Assembly (NCBI GenBank): GCA_949987565.1
Contig: OX465115.1
Span: 8,830,566-8,894,565, forward strand
DNA: 64,000 nucleotides
Direction: 5' to 3'
Source: Luidia sarsii
Lineage: Eukaryota > Echinodermata > Asteroidea > Paxillosida > Luidiidae
A program made the translations under genes and the position numbers. The notes beneath the pieces are model-generated. The model saw only the letters and a list, made by a program, of their open reading frames with translations, searched no databases and was not told where the DNA came from. Positions 49,589 to 60,454 of the stretch are shown one piece after another. Within the stretch, counting starts at the first letter, position 1; every line of letters starts with the position of its first letter.

Positions 49589-50530
49589 CTAGAAATTTAT
49601 GTCTGTTGGCAAACAGAACATAACGCTTTTCCGCATCTGGTTCTCTTTAAAAAAAAATTAAAAAAATTGATGAAAAAAAAATTGACATCAACGGGATAGA
49701 ACCCGTAACCTCCATTTCTAACACAACACGCACGTGCATATTTTGTGCATAAAGTGTATGGGACCTCATTATATTTTTCAAAAAATCATAATAATTCTGA
49801 ACAATGATCGATTGCTTCCAAACTCAGGATTATGAATGTCTAGCATAATAGCTAACTGCACACCAAATTTCGAGACGATTGACCTTTGGCAAATATGTGT
49901 TATAAAAACACGCATTTTGATGACGTCACAATTGCGTCATGGCATTTTGGCCCCGGAGGCTGTTTCTAAACTACATCCCCAATAGATATAATCGAAAAAA
50001 TGAAAAAAATCTTGCTCCGTTGGCCAAATATGCTCAATTGAATGTTAAAATCTTAAAAGTTTATGACCTCATTAATATTCATAAGATGACGTCACGATCG
50101 AATGAGGGCAATTTTCGGATACACCTTTTCCCAACTTGGATATAGTGCAAACTTGGAACAAAACGAAATTGCTTTTTTGCTTTTATTGCAGTTTGAAATT
50201 TGCCCCTTTAAAGCGCTGTCACGTGACACGTGGTGACGTCATGACATTTTCAAGACCACTGTGCACTAGCTCAACATCGGCTCTATGCATTTGCCAAGTT
50301 TGAAAAAAATCCAAGTGTGTTCAATGGCAAAAGTGCCGGTCACAAAAACCCTGTGCTTTGTCTATGGGAAAATTCCGACCAGAAAAAGAAGAAGAAGAAG
50401 AAGAAGAAGAAGAAGAAGAAAAAAAAAAAAAATCAGAACAAGAACAATAGCTTTTCCGTATGGAACGGAAAAGCTAAAAAAAAAATCAGAACAAGAACAA
50501 TAGCTTTTCCGTATGGAACGGAAAAGCTAA
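49589..50530 (-). repeat. Short R1 element with two 5' hairpins, minus strand
   Basis: 3' CTAG at 49589-49592 abuts the CTT tract of the next unit without a spacer. It has an A body, a long CTT run (about 50384-50420) and two tandem hairpin cassettes (50449-50475, 50502-50528). In this copy the T-arm-like stem is mutated. Confidence 0.85.
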
Positions 50531-52435
50531 AAATAACAGAACATAACGCTTTTCCGCATCTGGTTCTCTTAAAAAAAAAAAATTGACATCAGCGTGAATC
50601 GAACCCGTAACCTCAATTTCTACCCCAAAACGCACGTGCATATTTCGTGCACAAAGTATATGGGACTTCATTATAACATTAAAAAAATCATAATAATTAT
50701 GAACAATGGTCGATTGGTTCCAAACTCAGGATTTTGAATGTCTAGCCCAATAGCTAACTGCCCACCAAATATCAAGAAGATTGAGCATTGGCTAATATGT
50801 GTTTTAAAAACACGCATTTTGATGACGTCACAATTGCGTCATGCCATTTTGGCCCCGGAGGGTGTTTATAAACTACATCCCCAATAAATATAACCGAAAA
50901 AATGAAAAAAATCTTGCTCCGTTGGCCAAATATGCTCAATTGAATGTTAAAATAGCAAAAGTTCATGACCTCATTAATATTCATGAGATGACGTCACGAT
51001 CAAATGAGGGCAATTTTTGGATACATCTTTTCCCAACTTAGATATGCTGCAAAATTGAAACCAAACGAATTTGCATTTTTGCTTTTATTTGAGTTTGAAA
51101 TTTGCCCCTTTAAAGCGCTGTCACGTGACACGTGGTGACGTCATGAAGATCTCACTTTTTGCAATGAATCTCCATCTACTAACCTAAGTATGTGCCAAGT
51201 TTGAAGCCATTTGTATTTGATATTAGGCCCTTAATGGATTTCACAGCTAATTTGTACACAAACCTATGGCCCTTAGTATAAAAAAAACCTAAAGAATGAA
51301 AAACAAAGGAAATTCCGGAAATATGTTTTGATATTTTCAATCCCGGGTATATGTTGAGTCGGTTGAAGACAAAATAAAAATACGATTTCTTCTTCGTTCA
51401 GGTAGTAATCTTCGTCTGAAGTTTAGATCTACCTACGTGAATCCATAATTAATGACTACAGTGTAGTGTACAAGTTGCCCCTTTAAAGCACGTGCATATT
51501 ATGCGCACAAAGTGTATGGGACTACATTATAATATGAACAAAATCATAACAATTCTGAACAATGGTTAATTAATTCCCAACTCAGGATTATGAATGTCTA
51601 GCACAATAGCTACCTGCACACCAAATTTCGAGACGATTGACCTTTGGCAAATATGTGTTTTAAAAACACGCATTTTGATGACGTCACGATTGCGTCATGC
51701 CATTTTGGCCCCAGAGGGTGTTTCTAGACTACATCCCTAATAGATATAAACAAAAACAATAAAAAAATCTTGCTCCGTTGGCCAAATATGCTCAATTGAA
51801 TGTTAAAATCTTAAAAGTTTATGACCTCATTAATATTCATGAGATGACGTCACGATCAAATGAGGGCAATTTTTGGATACACCTTTTCCCAACTTAGATA
51901 TAGTGCAAACTTGGAACAAAACGAAATTAATTTTTTGCTTTTATTGCAATTTGAAATTTGCCCCTTTAAAGCGCTGTCACGTGACACATGGTGACGTCAT
52001 GAAGTTTTAAAGACAACTGTGCACAACTTCAGCAAGGGTTCTATGCATTTGTCAAGTTTGGAAAAAATCAAAGTTTGTTCAATGGCAAAAGTGCCCTCCG
52101 AAAAAACCCTGTGCTTTGTCTATGGGAAAATTCCGACCAGAAAAAGAAGAAGAAGAAGAAGAAGACAAAAAAAAAAATCAGAACAAGAACAATAGCTTTT
52201 CCGTATGGAACGGAAAAGCTAAAAAAAAAATCAGAACAAGAACAATAGCTTTTCCGCTACGCGGCGGAAAAGCTAAAAAAATCAGAACAATAACAATAGC
52301 TTTTCCGTTTCGGAACGGAAAAGCTAAAAAAATCAGAACAAGAACAATAGCTTTTCCGCTACGCGGCGGAAAAGCTAAAAAAAAAAATCAGAACAACAAC
52401 AATAGCTTTTTCGCTTCGCGGCGAAAAAGCTAAAA
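50531..52435 (-). repeat. R1 element with A and B domains and five 5' hairpins, minus strand
   Basis: Contains domain B (50580-51150) and domain A (51150-52190) of R1, but the 3' end is of the short type (GCGGAAAAGCGTTATG). It is cut inside the 3' hairpin where it meets the hairpins of the next unit. Five hairpin cassettes stand at 52194-52431, with three loop types and two stem types. It is a chimera of long and short R1. Confidence 0.85.
52194..52431 (-). repeat. Array of five 5' hairpin cassettes
   Basis: Cassettes at 52194-52220, 52247-52274, 52298-52325, 52349-52376 and 52404-52431, each followed on the minus strand by CTATTGTT(C/A)TTGTTCTGA and a T run. Stems 1-4 read AGCTTTTCCG paired with CGGAAAAGCT. 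Stem 5 reads AGCTTTTTCGC with GCGAAAAAGCT, a paired C-to-T and G-to-A change. Loops differ: TATGGAA, CTACGCGG and TTTCGGAA types. Confidence 0.92.
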
Positions 52436-52808
52436 ATCAAAAAAATCTTGCTCCGTTCGCCAAATATGCTCAATTGAATGTTAAAATCTGAAAAGTTGAT
52501 GACCTCATTAATATTTATGAGACGAGGTCGAGATCTAATGATGGCAATTTTTGGATACACCTTTTCCCAACTGTACATATAGTGCAAAGATGAGCCAAAC
52601 GAGTTTGAATGGACTTTGAAATTTTCCCCTTTAAAGCACTGTCACGTGACACGTGTCACGATGGTTTCAAGGATACTGTGCATAACTTCAGCATAGGCTC
52701 TATGCATTTGCAAAGTTTGAAAAAAATCCAAGTGTGTTCAATGGCCAAAGTGGCTCTTACAAAACCCCTGTACAAAGTCTAAGGGATTTGGCGACAAGAA
52801 GAAGGAAC
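52436..52808 (-). repeat. 5' part of an R1 element, minus strand
   Basis: Follows the R2 3' terminus directly. It carries the R1 start (GTCGCCAAATCCCTTAGAC), CACGTGTCACGTGACAGTGC and 'TTGGGAAAAGGTGTATCC', then stops at the GCAAGATTTTTTT module where the hairpin array begins. Confidence 0.8.
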
Positions 52809-54933
52809 AAGAAATCTACATCTGTTGTCACAGATCGTTAAGCTTTTCCTTCTTTTTTTCTTTCTTTCTGGGGAACGACCGACTCTCAACGAAATCGGAA
52901 AACCAGAAGAACTACCCTACCAGGTTGATCGTCATTGCAGTGCCATTACTGTGTACTGACTGGCGACTGCACATTACCCAGCCACAACCTTATCAGGACA
53001 TAAATATCATGTCCTCTATCTCCCCTCCTTCTCCTACTCCCTACCCTTTGTTCTAACCCTCCCCTCTTCACCATCTCGGTGTCGCCCTCCCCCATATCTA
53101 AAGCCCCTCTCTCCCCTTTCTCTCCCCCTCTCTATCCCTCTCCCCCACTCTCTCACTGTCTCTCTCTCTCTTGTTTTGGTTCCTGTGTGCTGACTGAAGA
53201 CTGCACACTAACCTATTGCCGGAGCCTAATCAAGACACTGTGTCGTTTCCCCTGGTCACCCACTCCCTACCCCTTGTTCTAACCGGAATGTTCTAACCCA
53301 CCCCTCTCCCACTGCATGCACCCCCTCAACCTCAACCCCACCCCCTTAGGCCCTTCTTCCTCCATCGTTAGAGCATGGAGGTTAGAGCAACTGACCAAGG
53401 CCACCAAACCAATTCGTATAGTACACACATGTTGAATGAATAAGAACGGACCCCACTCTGTCTCCCCTCTGTCTACCCCCTCTCTCTTTCCCTCTCTCCC
53501 TGCCCCCTCTCTCTCCCCTCTCACTCCCCCCTCTCTCTCCCCTCTCACTCCCCCCTCTCTCTCCCCTCTCTAGCACCCCCTCACCCTCTCCCTCTCATTT
53601 CCCCCTTTTCCCTTTTCTCCCCTCACTCTCTCTCTCACTTTCTCTCGGCTCTCTCTCCCTATCTCTCTGCCCCTTCTCTACTCTTATCCATGGCTGCTAC
53701 CCCACAAGCACGTCCCGACAACATTTTTATGGCCCTGCGCCCTGCGACCACCTCTCTCCCCTCTATATGTCTCTCCCGCCATTTCTTACTCCATCCCCTT
53801 CAACCCTCTCCCCCAAACTCCCCGCCCTCCCTCTGCCCCTCTCTCGGCTCTGCCAGCCTATAAAACACTGTGCACACCTGCTTTATACAGCTTGTACAGT
53901 AGAAGGGCATTTAATGAACACCCCTCCCCGACCCAGTCTGAGGCAATGGTACTGTCCAAGCAATGACCCCCCCCCCTCAACCTTGAGACATGCACACACA
54001 TTCACAGACATTAGACATAGTCCAAAAAGACATCTGGAGATAGAGGGATGTAAATGATTTTTTTCATCACCACAGGCGTTTTAAAACTACTGGCAGCATA
54101 TATATATGTAAGGCACACTGTACATGTATCATCGGAAAGGAAAACTTGTACTCTTTCATGTGGTGAATAAAATAAACACGTAACTTAATTTTATGAATTG
54201 TTATGAATTTTTGAGAAAAAAACCCAAGATTTTCATTTGTAATTCCCGTTATGTTTACGTCATGTCTTTAAAACTTGTCATGTGCATTGTCCGAGTGTGT
54301 GGCAGTCTTCCTGCCAAATTTGAAACGATTTCCTCAAACTTTGCCACAGGCATCAAATTAATTTACATTTTCGGACATTTTCAACCTGCCGCTTGAGGGC
54401 GCTCGAGTACTTGATGACGTCATATGTTAATGAATTACAGAAAGTGACTCAACCTTGACCTTTAGAACAACATCAACACAAAGTTCATATCTGTCTTCAA
54501 ATTTGAATACGAGCCTTTACAAGGTGACTTCCTGTTTCGACCGGAAGACGAGGTCACATGACATCACAAAGGTCATCGATCTGTAGCGCCTGCAAAGACC
54601 ACTCACATGCCGCAAACAGCAAGACAAGGGAGCCAACCGTTGATTTGTTATGATTTTTTGAAGGTTTTAAAGTTCAAAGTTCAAACAGCGGTCACGTGAC
54701 CGTCATTTGAACAACTCACCTTAAAAAATTTATGCACAAGGTTGGGTCATGTACTTTGTGTGTGTCAAGTTTGGCTGAAGAATCTTCTGTAGTTCTCTAG
54801 ATTCCGAGGTTAGAAGAATTGAGGAAGACCAAGAAGAAGAAGATGTAAAAGAAGAAACTGGAATAAAAAAAATCAGAACAAACGGAAAGTCTTTTCCGCT
54901 ACGCTGTAGCGGCGGAAAAGTCAAAGAAGAAGA
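52809..54933 (-). repeat. R2 repeat, copy 2 (minus)
   Basis: 3' end at 52809: GGAAAAGCTTAACG, hairpin TCTGTGACAACAGA, 9 nt, CTTG. The body matches copy 1 in reverse, including 'TTCTAACCCTCCCCTCTTC' (around 53048-53070) and a CT-rich tract (53080-53190, 53450-53690) far shorter than the expanded tract of copy 1. The 5' side has a CTT-like tract and the hairpin at 54891-54920. Short open frames are GA/CT low complexity. Confidence 0.85.
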
Positions 54934-57460
54934 TGAGAAATCTACATCTGTTGTCACAGATCGTAGAGCTTTTCCCTTTTTTTTCTGGGGAACGATCAAC
55001 TCTCGACGAAATCGGAAAAACCAGAAGAACTAGGGGCCTACCCTTCCAGGTCGATCGTCATTGCAGTGCCATTACTGTGTACTGACTGGCGACTGCACAT
55101 TACCCAGCCACAACCTTATCAGGACTTAGCATAAATATCGTGTCCTCTATCTCCCTTCCTTCTCCTACTCCCTACCATTTGTTCTTAAGCACCATCGATA
55201 TATCGATATTTTCGATATATCAATATCATTTTGATATCGATATCGCCGATATTTATTTTTTACTCATTTCGATATATCGAAAATATTGAAATTTTTGATA
55301 TATCGAAAATATCGAAAATATCGAAATTTTCGATATATCGAAATGGCGATATTGAGGAACGATATCGGTGATATGATCGGTAATACCTTGAGCATCATTT
55401 TAACGTTCTGATGTCGTTAGAATCCAGGATATACGTTATAAAACCGCTCACTACAGCAGAGCAGGTGACCTTTTTCATGCCTACGCACGACGTACAGATC
55501 ACCTCGGGACTGCGCATTCATTAGCATAAATTTGGCTAAAATAAAGATTCCCATTATAAACCACTTGTTGAAGTTCAAATCTGGACTTTCAGGGCTGATT
55601 AGTCAAACCAAAATATAATCTTACTAGTTGCATTACTTGGAGAGTATTTTAGGCGCAAATAATGTGTTTTTTATTTTCACATTGATAACCATGACTGCAA
55701 CGTCAACTGCATTGAATTGGGTCAAGAACCAACCTCGTGGTCCTACACACTTTGTTCCTCTTTTACAGTTAAGGGTCAGTGACACTAGTCACTGCTTACA
55801 CACCCGTCGTGTTTGGGGTTCACGACTACGAACGTCCCCCGGCAAGAGAGGAACTCAAAATAATGAGATCGTTGTGGTTGTGAACATCAACACTTATGTA
55901 GAAAAAAGAGTGTTGATTTAAAAAAGTCTTATTCTTGTAATATCGTTGACTTACGCACCTCTTTTGAAAGTAACACTATGAGTTATTATTTCTTAATCCA
56001 ATATGTTCGCGTGAAAAAATTGATATATCGATAATATCGACATTTTTTTGCCGATATATCGATATTTGAAAATCCCAATATCGACGGTGCTTATTTGTTC
56101 TAACCCTCCCCTCTTCACCATCTCGGTGTTGCCCCCCCTAATATCTAAAGCCCCTTGCTCTCCTCTTTCTCTTCCCTCCCCCTCTCTCCCTCTCTAATCA
56201 CTCTCTCCCCCTACATGTACATGTAGCTCTCTTCCCCCCCTCTCTTCCCTCTCACTCCCCCTCTCTCGCACCCCCTCCCTCCCTCTGTATCTCCCTTTTC
56301 TCTTCACCGTCTCTCTCCCCGTCTCTCCCCCTCTATCTCCCTTTCTCTCGTCTCTCTCTCCCTCTCTCTCTGCCCCTTTTCTATGCTTATCCATGGCTGC
56401 TACCTCACAAGCACGTCCCGACAACATTTTTTATTGCCCTGCGCCCCGCGACCACCTGTCTCCCCTCTCTACGTCTCTCCCGCCCTTTCTTACTCCATCC
56501 CCTACAACCCTCTCCCCCAAACTCCCCGCTCTCCTCGCCCTCCCTCCGCCCCTCTCTCGGCTCTGCCAGCCTACACATGTATAAAACACTATGCGCACCT
56601 GCTTTATACAGCTTGTACAGTAGAAGGGCATTTACCCAACACCCCTCCCCGACCCAGTCTGAGGCAGTGGTACTGTCCAAGCAAGAGCCCCCCCTCTCTC
56701 GACCTTGAGACATGCACACACATTCACAGACATTAGGCATAGTCCAAAAAGACATCTGGAGATAGTGGTATGGAAATTACATTTGTCATCACCACAGAAC
56801 TACTGGCAGCATATGGAAGGTACATGTGTATCATCGGAAAGGGAAAAATGTACTCTTTCATGTGGTGAAAAAATTAAAAACGTAACTTATTTTTATGAAT
56901 TTCAATGAATTTTTGAAAAAAATTAGATTTTCATTTCTAATTTCCGTTATGTTTACGTCATGCCTTTAAACCTTGTCATGTGTATTGTCTAAGTGTGTGG
57001 CTATCTTCCTGCCGAATTTGAAACAATTTCCTCAAACTTCGCCACAGGGATCGAGTTAAATTACACTTTCGGACATTTTCAACCTGCCGCTACAGTACTT
57101 CAAACCAATTTGAGGCACAAGGGTGGGTCATGTACATGTACTTTGTGTGTGTCAAGTTTGACTGAAGAATCTTCTGTAGTTCTCTAGATTCCGAGGCGAG
57201 AAGAACCAAGGAGGAAGAAGACCAAGAAGAAGAAGAAGATGCAGAAGAAGAAACTGGAATAGAAAAAATCAGAACAAACGGAAAGTCTTTTCCGCTACGC
57301 TGTAGCGGCAGAAAAGCCAAAGAAGATGTAAAAGAAGAAACTGGAAAAAAAAATCAGAACAAACGGAAAGTCTTTTCCGCTACGCTTTAGCGGCAGAAAA
57401 GCCAAAAAAGAAAAATCAGAATAACAACAATAACTTTTCTGCTCCGCGGCGGAAAAGCTA
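54934..57460 (-). repeat. R2 repeat, copy 3 (minus), interrupted by a hAT-like element
   Basis: 3' end near 54934: hairpin TCTGTGACAACAGA, 9 nt, CTCA. It is split at 55178 by the 908 bp insertion and resumes at 56102. The 5' end has CTT-rich sequence and three hairpin cassettes (57287-57316, 57372-57401, 57432-57459). Copies 2 and 3 are joined head to tail. Confidence 0.85.
55186..56093. mobile_element. Non-autonomous hAT-like element, 908 bp, perfect 8 bp TSD
   Basis: Target duplication TTTGTTCT at 55178-55185 and 56094-56101. Terminal inverted repeats TAAGCACCATCGATAT (left) and TAAGCACCGTCGATAT (right, minus strand). Both subterminal regions are packed with CGATATATCGA-type palindromes. 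The empty site (CCTACCCTTTGTTCTAACCC) is preserved in R2 copy 2 near 53040 and, reversed, in copy 1 near 18135, which proves insertion. The 8 bp duplication fits hAT, though the end TAAGC is not the usual YARNG. A 97-residue ORF inside has no transposase motif. Confidence 0.88.
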
Positions 57461-57780
57461 CATGTAACTATACATTTTACAGCGCCTAAAACTGAAATCA
57501 GTTACCAAAATTCAACCTGGGCTATGACAGCTGAGTTACGCATGCGCGTGAAGATGACCTGACACCCAGCGAAGAGATGACAGTGGTTTCTCCGATTGCG
57601 CACCATGATTTGCGTTGACAAAGGCTTGTTTTCACAGAGCAAGCGAACGATTTGTGAAGGAGGCAACTGTCTAAAAACGACCGAATTCCTGTTTAGGCTC
57701 ATGATTTGTTTTCAAAAATGTATAAAAAGCTTTGTCCCATGCGCACGATCTACTTGTTTCTTTCGTCATTCTTTGGGTTA
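57461..57780 (+). other. Segment shared with 48309-48430, then unassigned
   Basis: 57470-57602 repeats CAGCGCCTAAAACTGAAATC.. and GATGACAGTGGTTTCTCCGA from 48309-48430. 57603-57780 holds no recognised gene. Confidence 0.55.
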
Positions 57781-57794
57781 AAGATCAAGGCATG

Positions 57795-58191
57795 ATTGCA
57801 CATTGCAGTTTGGCCCTTTAGGCTTAGGCTAAATGGTTGTCACGTGACCATCCAAGCAAAAACAGACACGGAAAAAAGAAATACACATTTTTATTTGATA
57901 CTGTGTGAAGGCCCTATTCATATCGTTTTGATTGAATTTGTGTCACTATGATTTGAACCCATGCCATCAATGCCTACCCCGAAACAGATACACATTTTTT
58001 GTCAAGGGGACTTTATTATAATATTCAAAAATTCATAAGAATTTTAAACAATAGTCAATCAGTTCCAAACTTCAGATTTTGAATTAGTAAGTCGATAGCT
58101 ACATGTAAATGCCCCAAAGATTCAAGGTCATTGGCCAATGGCTAATGTCTTTTAAAAACATGCATTTTGATGACATCATGATTGCGTCATG
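57795..58191 (-). repeat. Diverged R1-related copy, left part (minus)
   Basis: CATTGCAGTTTGGCCCTTTA, GTCACGTGACCATCC, and 'TGATTTGAACCCATGCC' (old T-arm-like module). It is interrupted at 58191 by the element at 58192-59405. A sister copy at 59600-60020 shares the order of these blocks. Confidence 0.65.
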
Positions 58192-59405
58192 CAGTGTTAT
58201 AGCTACCTAGGGTATTTTTAGTGGTGGTTCAAATTTCACCAACAAGAAGTCGCTCTCGTGAACGAAGCCTCCCGATTAGCGACTGCGGTCAAAATGATAG
58301 CAACAAAACTTGTATTGTACTGTTAAATTATTACATGTACTGTTAAATTAAATTAAATTAAATCACATTAAATTGATTAATTAATTAATCAAATAAACTT
58401 TACTGCAAGTTTTGTTGTTAGTCATGTACAGTGTATAAATCATTAATAAACAAGTAAACTGCACAACAAAACTTGAAGAATAATGTACATGTTTGAATGG
58501 ACTGTGTGTGCACTCGGTACATATCCATGTGCAATGATTAGTAGACTTCCGCCAGCCCTTACAGTTGTTTTCTAAACTAATGTTTGTTACAGTTATACTA
58601 GCGATGTTTCAAGTATCACAGTCAACCAAAGTGTATTTTCTAGAATTCGAGAAAATTTGAGAAGGATTTTTCATTCATTTCTTGAGATATCGGAAGTTGA
58701 AAATAGCAAAATTGCTCCGTGCGGCCGCGGTAGATCGAGCCAAAATGACAGAGAAAAAAAGAGTCAAACTAGCGTTTTTCGACCGTTGTCCAAATTTGTC
58801 AATTTTACCCTCAAATTGAAGCCTGTATTCTCTGCTTTTTATTCATACATTTTGTACCACTATCAAAATTAATAACAAAGGGAATAATATTAAACTACGC
58901 GGAAACAACATTCGGAGACAAACGATGAAAGTAGCGTATTTGGTTATGACCGATTTCCCTTCGCGACGTTACTGAGGTTGGCAAGTCTAGGTGTGGTTTC
59001 CGCCTCTAGGTAAAGCCATAGCGTAACTACAGGAGAGGTACATGTAGGGCCGAAACCAGCCTACGCGCGGCACATGTGACATGACACAACACGTCTTTGC
59101 ACACATTGTATACTGTGCACGTGCACGTGCACGTGCACAGCGGCCACATGGCTGCCTACGAGTTACGACTACGATCACGCTGCGCTACTCAAGCCTGAAC
59201 GGAACTTCCAGAACAAGTATTAGCGAGACGGTTACGCTACAAAAAAGTACAATTTATTTTACTACCGAAACCAAACATAGATTGGGGTAATAATGGGGTG
59301 AACATAGTGCCGGTCGGAAGCATTGTTTTTCACCAGGAGTAGTGGATGGAAATTACCCGTGGTGGTCGGCCCCATCCACCGCCGACCAGCGTAGCTATAA
59401 CACTG
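58192..59405. mobile_element. Non-autonomous hAT-like element, 1214 bp, perfect 8 bp TSD
   Basis: Target duplication GCGTCATG at 58184-58191 and 59406-59413. Terminal inverted repeats of at least 15 bp, CAGTGTTATAGCTAC, identical at both ends. The CA..TG end and 8 bp duplication fit hAT. It sits inside an old R1 copy. The interior (58496-59240) is closely related to 62572-63250 although the termini of that copy differ. It contains a short (CACGTG)n run near 59116-59138. No transposase is seen. Confidence 0.9.
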
Positions 59406-59424
59406 GCGTCATGTTATTTTGGTG

Positions 59425-59530
59425 ATATACATGTACAAAAATGTTGCAAACTGCTTACTGACTAAAATTACCAAAATGCAAAACTCAAATTTAGTGGGCC
59501 TGACGTTTCGATCCTAGCAGGACCGACTTA
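59425..59530 (-). repeat. R4 repeat, inverted copy
   Basis: Reverse complement matches 33925-34060: GTCCTGCTAGGATCGAAACG, GTCAGGCCCACTAAATTT, AGTAAGCAGTTTGCAACATT. Confidence 0.75.
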
Positions 59531-59599
59531 GGACCAACTTAGCAAGACTGACATTTTCCCGACTTAGATAGATACATGTACATGCCAAATGTTGATCCT

Positions 59600-60070
59600 T
59601 TGGGATTTAAGATCGCGGCTTGATTGCACATTGCAGTTTGGTCCTTTAAAGGGCTGTCACGTAGCCATCCAAGCAAAAACAGCGAGGAAAGAATAAAAAA
59701 AATAAAAAAAATCTTTTATACTGACTGTAGGCCCTCTTCACATCGTTTTGATCAAATTTGCGAAGGTTAAAAAAAAAAACACCTTGACATTAACGGGATT
59801 TGAACCCATATCCTCCATTTCTAGGTACCCAAAACGCATACATGTGCATATTTTGTGCACAAAGTGTATGAGACTTCATTGTAATATTCAAAAAAATCAT
59901 AATAATTCCGAACAAGGGTCAATTGGTTCCAAACTCAGGATTTAGAATGTCTAGCCCAAAAGCTAAAAACACGCATTTTGATGACGTCATAATTGTGTCA
60001 TGTAATTTTGGCCCGAAAATAGCTAATTACTTTGAATCTTGGTATACATGTATCTAAGTTGGGAAAAGGC
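59600..60070 (-). repeat. Diverged R1-related copy (minus)
   Basis: CATTGCAGTTTGGTCCTTTA, 'GACATTAACGGGATTTGAAC' (T-arm-like module in reverse), GCATATTTTGTGCACAAAGT, TGATGACGTCATAATTG, then AAGTTGGGAAAAGG. The tRNA-like stem is still ACGGG/CCCAT. Confidence 0.7.
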
Positions 60071-60239
60071 GAGTGCTTTGTGTTTGCAAACACAAGATAA
60101 ACTTGCGGTTAGCATTCAGCGTGCAAATTATATCGTGCTTCCTACACTCACTATCATCGTGCGGTGAGTAAAATATGGCCATAACTGTACACGATTGAAG
60201 CAAAAACTAAAAATGGTATGAAGAATCAAACATATAAAA

Positions 60240-60450
60240 GAAAAACTGACTGGGAGCTTTTGAACAATTTCCAAGAAAACTTGGACAGGACCATGACTTG
60301 AACCTGAACCTTGGCCTTCCCAAATAGTCAACTAGTCTTTGCCAGGGTGGGAGCACCAATCAGAAGCAACCATTAACTGCTGAATATCTGCAGGGATCAC
60401 ACCCTCTTTTTCATCCAAATGCAAGCAACCAAATTAAGCAAAAACTGACT
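60240..60450 (-). repeat. tRNA-derived SINE
   Basis: The minus strand reads CAAAGACTAGTTGACTATTT, then B-box GGTTCAAGTCATGGTCC, then a tail ending CTCCCAGTCAGTTTTT. The same leader and B-box occur in the plus copy at 24555. The 'GACTGGGAACT' tail also occurs near 26287, 60446 and 63312. Confidence 0.6.
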
Positions 60451-60454
60451 GGGA

